A stretch of DNA of 64,000 bases from Isochrysis galbana (GCA_018136815.1 CM030932.1:4029790-4093789); one strand, 5' to 3'. Positions 39,328 through 50,645 are shown, numbered from the stretch's first letter. Translations and numbers: made by a program. Notes: a model not told the origin generated them from the letters alone.

Positions 39328-40437
39328 CGGGCCACGCGCACCAACCTCGGTGGCCATGCAACCAACCAGTGGTGCTACGACGTGCCGAGCACTAGTGCGT
39401 ATGATGCCGCGACGGATGCGATCTGCAGCGGGTACTACACCGACCCGTCGGTCTCCGTGCTGTACGACCCCACTGGGTACGCCTCCGACTGCTCAGCTGG
39501 CTGCAGCCCGTGCGAATACTTCCAATACGGCGCAGAGTGGGTCTGTCGTTCGCGCCGGGTCATCTATCAACAGTGCTCTCCCTCGCCACCCCCCACCGCA
39601 TCGCCACGCCGCGCAAAGGGAGATCTATTTGCAGCTCACCAGCGGCGGTGCCGACTATGCGTTCGACTGCTCCGCTGGCTGTAGCGCTTGCAAATACACC
39701 CAGTTTGCCGATGGGACGTGGAGGTGCTCGGCCGACGCAGTGGTCTACGAACAGTGCTCGCCGCCTCCTTCTCCCCCCCCACCTCCTCCATCGCCTCCTC
39801 CGCCTCCGTTGCCCCCTCCTCCTCCTCTGGCGCCTCCTCCACCGTCACCTCCACCTCCATCGCCGCCGCCTCCGCCGCCGCCGCCGTCTCCGCCGCCACA
39901 GCCACCTGGGCCGACTGGAGTCTGCGGAGATCTCACCTTTATCGACACGCGCAGCGTCGCCCTCGGCGGTGCGATCAACAACACATGGTGCTGGTTTTCC
40001 ACCGATGCGGCGTACGACAGCTTGAATGAGGCCAAGTGTCACGACAGGTACGTCGTCGCCGCGCAAAGGGAGATCTATTTGCAGCTCACCAGCGGCGGTG
40101 CCGACTATGCGTTCGACTGCTCCGCTGGCTGTAGCGCTTGCAAATACACCCAGTTTGCCGATGGGACGTGGAGGTGCTCGGCCGACGCAGTGGTCTACGA
40201 ACAGTGCTCGCCTCCTCCTTCTCCCCCCCCACCTCCTCCATCGCCTCCTCCGCCTCCGTTGCCCCCTCCTCCTCCTCTGGCGCCTCCTCCACCGTCATCT
40301 CCACCTCCATCGCCGCCGCCCCCGCCGCCGCCGCCGTCTCCGCCGCCACAGCCACCTGGGCCGACTGGAGTCTGCGGAGATCTCACCTTCATCGACACGC
40401 GCAGCGTCGCCCTCGGCGGTGCGATCAACAACACATG
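39328..40437 (+). pseudogene. Pherophorin-like Cys-rich / (Ser-Pro-Pro)n cell-wall protein fragment, internally duplicated
   Basis: The plus strand shows three Cys-rich units: YDPTGYASDCSAGCSPCEYF; then twice GGADYADFC-type sequence, read as GADYAFDCSAGCSACKYTQF, with WRCSADAVVYEQC. Each of the last two is followed by a long (S)PPPP linker and CGDLTFIDTRSVALGG. Cys-rich modules joined by hydroxyproline-type SPP rods are typical of algal extracellular matrix proteins such as pherophorins; assignment is by pattern only. The first unit is in a different frame from the others. A 450-bp segment is tandemly duplicated (39611-40060, 40061-40437). There is no start codon or signal peptide, so it is a captured fragment. 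Confidence 0.55.
39611..40437 (+). repeat. Tandem duplication, 450-bp unit (second copy 377 bp)
   Basis: GCGCAAAGGGAGATCTATTT starts both copies (39611 and 40061); the match runs to AACAACACATGG (39987 and 40437) with few changes. Confidence 0.9.
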
Positions 40438-40677
40438 GGGCCGCAGGGGTACACAGAGGGAACGGGTTGACATGCGCACGCACGGCGTATCCGCGGGGGA
40501 CCGATGCACATCGCGCCGTGCCCATGCACGGCGTGCACCGATGTGATTAGCGAAGAAGCTTTGACGGCGTCTCTCTCTTATAATTTTAACAAGATCTAAT
40601 GTTAAACAACTACAATACAACTGTGGACATTTGATCGCTCAATTCGACTGATGTCCCACTATTGACGGAACGACACC

Positions 40678-41015
40678 TGGCAATATCGAAACAAAATTTG
40701 GGTGGGTCTCAAACGAAAACGAAACTCTGGCCCGACCCAAATCAAGTATACACTTAGTTGAGACTACAGAGTAATATGCAGGGCCGCGCGTCTGGCGTGA
40801 ATATTAAGAAGTTTTCCCCTTTATTGCAGATCACTCTAGCGCATGCCAATGCTATGACAGCAATACTTTGATGAATACTGCTCTCGTCATATCAACATCA
40901 TCTCACATCAGGCGATGGGTGATCATCATCATGCAATGTCACGTTCCATTCATCAGGTAAGTTTACGCATACATAAATTGCACTTGGTGTGGCCCAGCGC
41001 ACCTCGAACCCTGTT
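40678..41015. other. 3' flank of the JmjC gene, with a retroelement tail scrap
   Basis: GCCGCGCGTCTGGCGTGAAT then ATTAAGAAGTTTT (40783-40815) resembles the 3' tail of the non-LTR element. No gene. Confidence 0.5.
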
Positions 41016-41798
41016 TTACAAGAAGGTGGAAATAAATATGGTGGTGCCCACATTCACGGTGGCGTGCCATACGCCCCTAGGAAAGTAGATGATGTCTCCT
41101 GGATATATGGTACAGTCCAGTGGGACCTGCCACGAGTGCAATTTGGGCAGCGTCTCTTGAATCCAGCTGATCGAGGTTTTATTGGGCGAGAAGTGCGGCG
41201 GAGGGTCCTCGCCGTAGTGGAAGAGCCAGCGCTTCGCCCCGTGCAGTACCTCAGCAAAGCCATCGTTGTGATGGTGAAACGGAACCCCTGACCCATCGCC
41301 AGCTGCGCCGAAAGAGAGCGCCGGAGGCTGAGGTCGTCTATCAAATGAGCCCCCGGCAGAATCGACGGTGAAAGCCAGTAGGTCCGCCTCTGCGGAAGAG
41401 ATTGCCAGCTTTGGGAGAGGGTAACGTTTGAGAAGGGGTGCGAGCTCTTCGCCATGCTCCCCAAACCAATAGTAGATTGATCCGGACGAGTCCTTGCTCT
41501 CCCCGTTGTAGTCGATGTCAGACATACTGTTGAGGTAATCCTTAAGGAGCATGCGCTTTCGTCCGTAAGAGAAGGCGTTCGCTGAGGAGACTGTCACGTG
41601 CACTGAGCCGAAGGCGGAGCGGAGCGCCTCAACGCTTGTCGCGTTGCGGAACCCCTGGGCAAGCGCAGAGAAGCGCGTCGCGTTGCGAATGACGACTGCG
41701 CTACCGCGCGCACGATACGCCCGCTCGAAATGGGCCGGATCCACGTCCGGTGGCTCGGTTGCAACGCTGCACACCGGCGAGGCCGCTCCTCCCCCCAT
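41016..41798 (-). CDS. JmjC-domain protein, JMJD8-like
   Basis: Single-exon frame of 260 residues. The JmjC core lies at 100-260: IYYWFGEHG, then SGVPFHHHNDGFAEVLHGAK (residues 170-189), RWLFHYGEDPPPHF, LDCTIYPGDIIYFPRGVWHA (228-246) and a terminal IFISTFL. The layout, including the extreme C-terminal ISTFL, matches JMJD8, an ER-lumenal JmjC protein whose enzymatic activity is unsettled. Candidate Fe(II) ligands are His175 or His177, Asp179 and His245; here an H-x-D pair is possible, unlike vertebrate JMJD8, which has HxHGPG. No signal peptide follows the ATG at 41798, and the frame stays open a few codons upstream, so a further 5' exon carrying the signal is possible. Confidence 0.85.
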   Translation of the reverse strand: MGGGAASPVCSVATEPPDVDPAHFERAYRARGSAVVIRNATRFSALAQGFRNATSVEALRSAFGSVHVTVSSANAFSYGRKRMLLKDYLNSMSDIDYNGESKDSSGSIYYWFGEHGEELAPLLKRYPLPKLAISSAEADLLAFTVDSAGGSFDRRPQPPALSFGAAGDGSGVPFHHHNDGFAEVLHGAKRWLFHYGEDPPPHFSPNKTSISWIQETLPKLHSWQVPLDCTIYPGDIIYFPRGVWHATVNVGTTIFISTFL

Positions 41799-41904
41799 CG
41801 GCCCTCCGCCGGCATCGAGAGAAGGAGAAAAGACAGTTTTCGGAAATTTTTACTACCTTTATTCCTTAGTTCGCACTTCGCACAAGCTAGGGCTACGTCA
41901 GAGT

Positions 41905-42000
41905 TTTCTTGTTGTGTGAGTATAACCTTAGTGTTGAGGGACCGTAGCCCATCGCCGGCAATGGAGCCCCTGCCCCGAGATGGGGGTGTGCGCGGTTGGC
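41905..42000 (-). repeat. Dispersed repeat R6, copy 2 (inverted)
   Basis: Inverted relative of 23157-23258 with roughly 85% identity by eye. Confidence 0.75.
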
Positions 42001-42126
42001 GGAGGGCGGGCTCGTCCGCTCGTCCGGTGTACGTGGCTAGGAATGCTAGCTAGGTTGGCGCATGGCGCATGGCTCGTCCGCTCGTCCGGTGTACGTGGCT
42101 AGTGGCTAGTGGCTAGGAATGCTAGC
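42001..42126 (+). repeat. Short tandem duplication (about 60-bp unit)
   Basis: GCTCGTCCGCTCGTCCGGTG then TACGTGGCTAG...GAATGCTAGCTAG occurs twice. It lies immediately before the retroelement. Confidence 0.8.
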
Positions 42127-45100
42127 TAGATGTCCTACGAGGCAACTAAGTTTATACTTGGTTGCGATGGAGCGCGCCGCCGCGGCTCCCCTCTCATTCG
42201 GTCCCCCCACCGAGGGCGGCCCCCATGCCCCCACGGACCAGTCGCTGGCGAAGCGGCCGCGTCCACCGTCGGAGGCCGAGCAGGTGCGTGCGACCCCGGT
42301 CGCACCACACGGCCCGTGGCCCCGGCCACACCACTCACAGCAGCCATGCTGGCCCCCATCTTGGGGGACAGCAGGCTGCAGGACACACAGCAAGAGTACC
42401 AGACAGGCAGGGCCTGCGCTCCATTGGGCATGCCTTATGGCAGAGGCCCCACTCACCCCGGCAAGGGTCGCGCCGCCTCGGCGGAGCGACCCGCGGCCTG
42501 GTGGCCCTTATGGGCACAAATACATGACATGCAACATAGCGATACAAATCAACAACTCAAGAAGGCTCCACCGAATGGACCAGCTGGCCCCACCCCTCAG
42601 CCGGAGGAGAACCACAACTCCCACATCTCCCAGCACATGCACGCTCCGAGACGATGATCAACTGACTCCCGCCCCACCCGGGCCCTACGCACAGGAACAA
42701 GAATCAGACGTAGAAGACCAACAAGTTGACTCAGACGCACTCTACGAACTCGCATTCCACCAAACGGGTGACCTGGTCCTCCTTGACACGACGGTCTACG
42801 CGGCCATCGTCGAACTCCTGCTCGAGCTTGAGGGCGTCGACCCTGAGCCAGACTTCTGGGCCCGCTCCTCGCGGGGCCCATGGCACATCGCGGTCAACGA
42901 AGACTGCGTGCAACAATTCCAAGCCCGCTACGGCCTCCAAACCACCATTCGCGTTCACCAAACGGATATCGAAGTACAAATCAAGATCGACTCCATTGAG
43001 GATAAGATCAACAAGAAGGGAACCTCGTCGCGCAAGGCGCTGTACGAAGCCCTCCAGGACGTGGCGGCCCACTTCGTGGTGGAAGCCGAAGGCCTAGCGC
43101 AAGCATCCAAGATCACGCTGAGCGCCATTGTCAAGGCCGTTGAAAAAGAAGGACTCACATTCCTTAAAGGGAACCGCGAACGAATGAAACTAGAAGGTGA
43201 GTCGGGCACGTTTGTGTCCAAGGTGGCTCACTCAACGCGCTGGCACTTGTACGTTGCGGCGACCCAAGGGTCGTTCCTCACGAGCAACTTTCCGCGCAAG
43301 CTCCTTCTCAACATCGAACACAAGGTGATTCCGGTGAACTACGCCGTGCGCGCATGCAAAGCTCTAGAGATGCCCCAAAGCCTCCAATCCCACCATAAAC
43401 TGATGATACACGGCAGCATCAGGGGCTGCAAAGGCTGGCGCCCGGAAGTCGCACAATCACTCCAACCGGCACATCGGCGCTGCATATGCGATGCAGAGGC
43501 AGCCAAGCGGAAGGCGCGCATCGAAGCATGGAAAGCCGCCCCACGACCCAAGTCGGCGCGAGAGGCCCTCGGCAAAGAACCACCCAAGACTTGCGCACGT
43601 TTCGCGCAAGGATTATGCCTCCGCAACAAGCGCGGGGTCCGTTGCAATCTGTCACACGAAATCCCTGGAGCATGGATCGACAACAAGTGCACGATCCGCT
43701 GCCACCTCCACCCGCATAAGAAAATCCCAGGCGTCTGCTTGAACGGCCCAGCCTGCCTCTTCCTACACCCGGAGTGCGCCCCCGCCCTAGCGAGCATCCG
43801 CATGATAGACGCGAGGCGCCGGCTACAGCGAGCATCCAAGAGGAGACACCCCCCTCGCCCCCGTCTCACGTTCGATTCCACCCTTGGCTACCCAGGTGAG
43901 GGACCGATCACAGTCGCGACATACAACACGAACGGCACCAAGGGCGGCAGGCTAGCCGCAGTGCTGTCGCAAGCGCGGAAAGCAAAGGTAGACATACTGA
44001 TGCTCCAAGAACTCCATGCGTACGAAGATGGGACACACCTCCGGGCGCATAGGACGGCCGCCTCACTAGGATGGTCGTGGTTTGCCGCCCCAGGAGAGCT
44101 GAGGGACCCCGCGAGCGGCGTCGCTGTGGCGATCCGCGACGGCGCGAGTAGGATAACCGTCAGACCGGACACTCTAGATATCATACTTGGGGGTAGATGC
44201 GTATCAATAGAAATAAACATCGATGAGATAAAATACCGGATTATGTCTATGTACCTTAGCGCGGCACCCGGCCCCCGAGAAGGGCAGATAGCGAAGATCA
44301 AAAACAAACTAGCCACCCTCGACACGACCCCAACCCTGATCGGGGGGGACTTCAACAGCGTAGAAGACGGCGAGAAAGACACCCGACGAACGGGCGCAGC
44401 GATATACCAAAACGCACACGGGGAGAAGTGGAAAGAGGCGGCCAAAAGCTGCCGGCTCCGAGACGTTCACTACACAATGCGTTTAGCCCCCGACACGGGA
44501 TACACAAGAATGGCGGCCACGATCCACACTAGGATCGACAGGCTGTACCACAGCATCGACATGGACACCTTCCAATGGCAGAAGCACGGGCCCAGCCCGG
44601 ACCTATTCTCGGGAAGAGCCGCATCGGACCACCTCCCGGTCCTCGCAACATTCGAGACCCCGGGATATAAACCCGGACGCCGATTCGACCCTCCGATAGA
44701 CCTAGAAATCATCTACGAGAAAGGAGCAAAGAAGCTGATAGAAATGCTCCTGCAGAGCGCTGCACGGAAGATGGACCGCGGAGAGAACCCAGAGACCGTG
44801 TGGGAAAACACGAAAAACCACATAGCCACATTCCTAAGGGAAGAAACTGCGGCCAGGAAGCAACCCTCAATACAATCCGCCCTGGAACTGAAAGCCGCGA
44901 GGCTGAACATTCAGCTAGCGAAACAAGGACCGGACGCGAAACTAACGCTGGCCATAGCCCAGACACAAAAAGAGCTTGCGGAAGCCCGCAGCAAGGTCCC
45001 ACTGAAGGATCTCCCGCTACACCGCCAGCTCCGGCGGGAGGACCTACACTCGAAAGAATTCTTCGCGCAACTTAAGACGCGTAGATGGAAATCCAACGTC

Positions 45101-48100
45101 ACCGAGCTATTCCGAACCGAAAACTGGGACCAACCAGCCCACTCAGAAGACGAGACCGTAGTCTCGGACCAAGCCATCCGGAGAGAGTTCCGGAGATACT
45201 ACGTGTGGCTATACTCCCCCAAAGAAGCACACAGAGTCCCGGACTTAGAGGCCGCGCTGACAAAACGCCCCCTCAGTGACCTGGACAAGAGCCGCACTGA
45301 AGGCCGCATAGACGTCGAAGAAACGCTACAGGCTATCCGAAGCATAGGCCCCGGCAAAAGCGCGGGCCCGGACGGACTCCCGGCGGAAATATACAAAGCA
45401 CACGACAAGATAGCTGCGCCGATACTGACTAGACTGTATAACCTAGCGCTGGACACGGGAACGCTAGCGTACACGATGCGAGAGGGCGACATAATCCTAC
45501 TATACAAAAAAGGTGACGCGCGAGACCCGCGAAATTACAGGCCCATTACGCTACTACAAAGCGACTACAAAATCCTAGCCAAAATCCTAACCAATAGGCT
45601 AGGCAAAGTCATAGGTAGAATAATAACGGAAAACCAATTAGGGTTCGTGCCAAGACGGCTCATTAGCGAGGCCACACACTTACTCCAACTCACGAGAGCA
45701 TACCTAGATGAGACCGGCGAACCGGGCCTATTACTGGCCCTTGATTGGGAAAAAGCGTTCGATAGGGTCAGTTGGGAGTTTTATCACCTGGCCCTGAAAC
45801 TCCTCAACTTCGGCCCGAACTTCCAAACACTCGCCAAAGCGCTCACCAGCGAAAACGCCCGGCCGATAAGAACGATCAAGACCAACGGGGGAAGAAGCTA
45901 TCCCTTTACCGTGGGAAGCGGAATGCCGCAAGGATGCCCGCTATCCCCGCTTACATTCCTGCTTACAACGGAGGCACTCACCCGAGCCATAAACGGAGAC
46001 GAAGACATAGCGGGAGTAGACCTCAATGGGTACAATCTGAAGATCAGCCAGTTCGCTGACGATACAGCGCTAATAGCCAGGGACTACAAAAGCATGAAAA
46101 GATCCCTATATTGGGTAAAACTACACGAAAGAGCCACAGGGGGGAAAACGAATGAAAGCAAGTTCCAAGGGATCCGGATGGGAGCGCAAAGGACCCGCAA
46201 GCCCCCGTGGGACATGCGGAAATATAATTGGATTGACAACAGCGAATATCTAACGATACTAGGCATGCCCCTAGGAGCGCCGGAGGCGCTCAAACCCTTC
46301 TGGGTGAAGCTAGCTGACAAAATCGACGAAAAAGCTATCAAGCTAGCGCCGGCTACCGGATACATGACGATATTTGGGAGGGCCAATGTTGTAAACTTCA
46401 TTATTTACGGAACACCGAGATACTGGCTACAAACGCTGGCCGCTCCGAAATGGTTTCACAGGAGAATCCAAAGAGCCGCGGATGCGGTCCTCTGGACAAG
46501 CCCACACACCCGGAAGCAATACAAATGGATCACACACCCAAACTACGCCACATACCACGCAACGAGCGCGACCAGGACATTGGGGCTAGGGCTCCTACAC
46601 TGGCAAACTCATATAAAAGCCCTCCAATCCAAATGGATTCTAAACTACTTAAATGCACGAAAAGCGATCTGGAAGCACGCACTAGACGCATGGTTCTGTC
46701 GTACAGGACTAGGGAGGGGCGCTGTCCTCTCCACGGTACCAATAAAAACGCTCACGGGAAGCCTCATGGGCAACCCGGCACTCCCGACCTTCTGGAAGGA
46801 GGCCCTACAAAACTTCAGGGACCTAGAAATCCAACCCTCAAGGCTCTCGCGCGAAGGCGCTCTCTCGCAACCCATCTGGCGCAACCCGCACTTCCCCCCC
46901 CCGCGATTCGCGCCGCGTGGGCGAGAATGTGGGAGACATTGCACGCGAACGTGATACACAACGTGTTCAAAGGAGATAACTTCACGACGCCCTATAGTAG
47001 GGAAGAGTGCTCGTCCTATGTCGAACACCTCCCGGAGGTCTTCGAACACGAGGGCCGCAAGATCCGCAAAGCGGAATTCCTGGACTCATGGGGCGCCGTG
47101 GTCGTCCACGCGCGACAAATACTGGACAAGTCGTCGGAACGTCCACCACCCGGCCCCGGAGAGGAGTCCAGACCAAAAGGAGTGGAGCCCCATCAGGAGT
47201 CGGGAGAAACAAAACGGGAAGAGGTGAGAGTCTCAGAAGACGATAAATACATCAAAAAACTCAACAACATATGGATTCACACAGACACCGACTATCTCGG
47301 GGAGGCCTCCAGCAACGGTGACGTAGCGAGCGCCGAGGAAACACGACGCTACTACCCCCCGGCACGATGGGAGAATGGATATAAAGGACCCAAGCACTTG
47401 GAATACCCACTGGCCGACGAGTACGCCATACAAAAAAGAAGAATTGCGCTCGATGCGATCACGGTCTCCGACATCACAAAAGCCGAGCTCAAGGCAGCAC
47501 GGCGCAACGACCCTCAAGCGACCAGAACAGCATGGGAGAAACGCCTAGACATCTCGAAAGAGGACTGGAAACACATAGCCAGGCTGTACACCCTGCCGTT
47601 GCTAAAACACACGGACAAGCACCCTCACTTCAAACACATTACCCACAGGAGAATAGGTACCAGAAACAGATTCTCGACAAGCACAACGAACAAATGCAGG
47701 ATGTGCAACTGATATCAAGAGGACTCATGCCACCTAGCGTGGTGCCCGGCGACAAAAAAAATCTTCGACACCATAGACGCGATTGCCAACTACACCCCGG
47801 AACAGAACAGGACCCGCAAGCAGAAAACTAAAGACAGATTGTTCGCATACCCAAACGCGAACACCCCTGACAGTTTGAAAACCCTCTACATAATAGCCTG
47901 GAAGTACATAATAAGGGACTTCTACAGGGTGGAATTCGAATCATATGAATATCACTACATACCTGGTTTAGAATCCACGCTAATAAGATTCACTACCCTG
48001 GTGAGGGGCCGTACCCCGTCGAACACTTACCGTCCAATGCGCACTCGCACGGCGGCCCAGGGTAGAAAACCTAAAATTAAAAAACCAGCGGAGCTCAGCA

Positions 48101-48540
48101 CCCCTATATTTACAGAAGACGCCAAAGGAAGACTAAAGATAAGCGACAACCTCGGCCTAGTGGCGAAAGCGATCGGCCTTGCCGAGAGGCTCGAATAAGC
48201 GCCTAAGTCGAGACACATCCCCTCCCCCCCGTTTCAAGAGAACGCTCACGTAAAGGAGCACTCCACGAGAGAGTGATACCCCATTAACAACACAAAACCC
48301 TCACAACATCAATCAGCAAGAAACGGGCCACATAGAGGCACAGGAGGAAGGCGAGAAAAGTCCACTGTGGGCCGGTGCACCCCGCCCGCCCCAGCCCCCC
48401 CACAACCTGGGCCCCTATGTAGAGCACGAGGGGAGTTGCCGCAAGGCGGGAAGTGAGGGAGAGGAAGGGATCTGGGCGTGGCTACAATAGCTAACCCAGT
48501 AGCCGCACGCGTGGCGCGAATATTAAAAGTTTTTTTTTAG
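42127..48540 (+). mobile_element. Near-full-length non-LTR retrotransposon (LINE)
   Basis: Spans a short 5' leader, one long coding region (42167-48198) and a 3' UTR ending GCGAATATTAAAAG plus a T run (48517-48538). AGATGTCCTACGAGGC and a variant of TAAGTTTATACTT occur at both borders (42127 and 48539), either as an old, imperfect target duplication or as the start of another copy. Shortened relatives lie at 5760-6426, 12045-12290, 59708-59880 and 60180-60460. Confidence 0.85.
42167..48198 (+). pseudogene. LINE polyprotein: CCCH-finger ORF1-like region, AP-type endonuclease, reverse transcriptase, C-terminal zinc finger
   Basis: From the ATG at 42167 one frame runs to 46954. It has a Pro-rich start, a conserved ORF1-like region, CCCH-type motifs (CARFAQGLCLRNKRGVRCNL then SHE; CLNGPACLFLHPEC), and an exonuclease-endonuclease-phosphatase domain from TVATYNTNGTKGG, with QELH, GGDFNS and SDHLPV. 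The reverse transcriptase has LLYKKGDARDPRNYRPITLL, LDWEKAFDRVSWEF, GMPQGCPLSP and FADD (46051-46062). A nine-C run at 46894-46902 shifts frame by one; the +1 frame (46450-47712) continues the protein. An in-frame TGA (47710-47712) then splits a C-terminal Cys/His motif (CRMCN, then SCHLAWC), and the frame runs on to 48198. Endonuclease-RT-CCHC order fits an APE-type LINE; the clade is not assigned. Confidence 0.85.
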
Positions 48541-48854
48541 ATGTCCTACGAGGCTATAAGTTATACTTATACTACCTCCGTTCCAAAACTCAAGATTTTT
48601 TGTTTAATTTTAATAGCTCCCCCAAATCCTGGAACAAGAAAAAGAATAGATTATCGCGGTGGTGCGGTGGTGCCGTGGTGCCCCCCAGGCAACCACCGCG
48701 GCCTGTGCGACGACGAGCGCCATCGCCGCTCGCATCGCGCCCTGTATTCATAGGATAAAATTCTCACTACATTCACGCGCACGCACATTCACACAAACAC
48801 ACGCGAAACTACTAGTAACAACGTAAGAGCGTGCGGGGAAAATTCTATGCCGCA
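48541..48854. repeat. Repeat-rich segment, left half of an interrupted duplicate
   Basis: 48755-48854 is a diverged duplicate of 49400-49500 (ACATTCACGCGCACGCACAT ... GTAAGAGCGTGCGGGGAAA ... TGCCGCAAG). Its continuation is found at 51355-51480, on the far side of an inserted element. Confidence 0.7.
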
Positions 48855-50530
48855 AGGTGCAAGGTAGCGTTCCGTCAAATATGGGACATCACTCAAATGG
48901 AGCCATCGAATGTCGAATGTCCATAGTCGTTTACAACAATATCATTAATATACTCTCACCCGAATGCCAACTTTTATTTATATCCACGGTGGACACATCT
49001 CTTCTTCATCTTCAGAACGCGCCGCGCACTTTCAAAACTTTCATCAGACAGCCTTAAATCTTTATATCGCGGTGGTGCCCATGCGGCAACCATCGCGGCT
49101 TGTGCGAGGCAGAGCGCCATCGCCGAACGCATCGTCGCCAGTGTAATCTCAAACAGATAAGATTTCCTACATTTGCACGCACGCACATTCACGGTGGTGC
49201 CCATGCGGGCAACCATCGCGGCTTGTGCGAGGCAGAGCGCCATCGCCGAACGCATCGCCAGTGTACAGTGTAATCTCAAACAGATAAGATTTCCTACATT
49301 TACATTTGCACGCTATCGCGGTGGTGCCCATGAGGCAACCACCGCGGCTTGGGCGAGGCAGAGCGCCATCGCCGATCGCATCGCCAATCGTATATCGCCG
49401 GGTAAGATTCTTACTACATTCACGCGCACGCACATTCACACAAACGCACGCGAAACTTATAGTAACAAAGTAAGAGCGTGCGGGGAAATTTCTGTGCCGC
49501 AAGAATGCCCCGCGCGGACTCGAAACGGCCGCGAGGGAGAAGTGAGAAGCAGAGACCTCAGTATAAACATACAGAGGTTAGAATGAGCATCCACGATGCA
49601 TGAGATGGATGTATCCATGATAGATATGCATCTATGATGCACATATCATGGATGTATCCATGATACCCCCTCCTAAGCGGAGTACGGGTACGACGCTTAC
49701 AACCAAACGTCGAGAAGAAGATTCACATCTCGCAGAGAGTCGAGGAAGAGAAGGAATCGAGGAGTTGAAGAATCCGATGAAATTGGTTGCGCGGACATGG
49801 TTTCGTCAAGATGTCAGCAACCATCTAATGCCCTTTGACGTGCTTGAGCGTGAGGACCTGTTTAGCGACGAGGTCGCGCAAAAAGGCTCCTGCACGCAAG
49901 ATATGCTTAGTCTTCTTGAAAGCCACCGGATCAAAAGCCATGTCTACGGCGGACTTGGAATCCGAGTAAACGATCGAAGGGCCATTAAGAAGAATGCCGA
50001 GATCCGTGATGAGGTCTCGAATAAAGATGAGATCTTTGGCGGTAAGCATCGCGCCAAAATACTCAGCCTCGGCACTCGAGAGAGAAACGGATCGTTGCAT
50101 CTTTGAGAACCATTGTATGGGGCAGCCGTAGAAGAAGAAGAGGGCGCCACTACATGAGTACTTTGCTTCCCAATTTGAATCCACAAAGGTTACAAAGGAC
50201 ATCTTTGGATTGGGAGCAAAGTGTAGGACGCGGTCTCTGGAGCCGCAGATTTTTGGGCAGCATCCTCGACTTGCGTCAACAGTCGCTTATGCCGCCGATC
50301 TTACGGGCTCTTCTCCCGTCGTTCTCTCGTTTCTCTGCACGTGGTTGTCGCGCGCGTTCTACTGTGTTACTATAAGTGTCGCGCGCGTTACCGTGAATGT
50401 GCGTGCGTGCAAATGTAGGAGATCTTATTGGTTTGAGATTACTCTGGCGATGCGTTCGGCGATGGCGCTCTGCCTCGCACAAGCCGCGATGGTTGCCGCA
50501 TGGGCATGGGCACCACCGCGATAGGGCTGA
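48655..50530. repeat. Repeat R9, about 125-bp unit, tandem and dispersed copies
   Basis: Units at about 48655-48770, 49067-49190, 49190-49310 and 49317-49440 (+), and about 50385-50522 (-). Each has GCGGTGGTGCCCATG(C)GG, CAACCATCGCGGCTTGTGCG, AGGCAGAGCGCCATCGCCGA and a (T)TACATT...GCACGCACATTCAC tail. Confidence 0.8.
49690..50205 (-). pseudogene. Ty1/copia RNase H fragment
   Basis: The minus strand reads MSFVTFVDSNWEAKYSCSGA, GCPIQWFSKMQRSVSLSSAE then AEYFGAMLTAKDLIFIRDLI, VYSDSKSAVDMAFDPVAFKK, TKHILRAGAFLRDLV and LKHVKGH. This is the RNase H end of a copia-type polyprotein: S-S-A-E-A-E-Y, the DSKSA block and TKH are diagnostic. No integrase, protease or LTR is seen nearby, so it is an isolated 3' fragment. 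Confidence 0.82.
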
Positions 50531-50533
50531 GGT

Positions 50534-50645
50534 TTATTGTACGGGCCCACCCCGGGGGGTGTCCGGTGTCCGCGATGGAGAGAGGGGGGCGCGAGAGGGG
50601 GGCGCGAGGCCCCCATTGACCCCTACTTATAAAAGTAGGTTGAAC
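50534..50645 (-). repeat. Dispersed repeat R5, copy 1
   Basis: TTGTACGGGCCCACCCCGGG ... GTGTCCGCGATGGAG ... GCCCCCATTGACCCC then TTATAAAAGTAGGTT. It is inverted relative to 56692-56790. Confidence 0.75.

Larger units (their letters stand above)
38852..40677. mobile_element. GTTCCGTC-family element carrying pherophorin-like cargo
   Basis: Type-A left end at 38852 (AAGTCGCGTTCCGTCAAAAG), constant module on the minus strand (39018-39327), unrelated Pro-rich/Cys-rich sequence on the plus strand (39328-40437), a unit of the 13206-type repeat (40470-40550), then the type-B end (CTATTGACGGAACGACACC). No clear target duplication. Confidence 0.65.

Noticed and set aside
39745-40355. Gly/Glu-rich minus-strand ORFs
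   Set aside because: Complement of the (SPP)n rods.
42127-48570. AGATGTCCTACGAGGC direct repeats as a firm LINE target duplication
   Set aside because: The repeat is imperfect and its inner part resembles the element's own 5' leader, so it may be the start of a second copy.
48655-49440. CRISPR-like array
   Set aside because: The units are ~125 bp, adjoining and diverged, without short direct repeats and unique spacers; an ordinary tandem repeat in a eukaryote.
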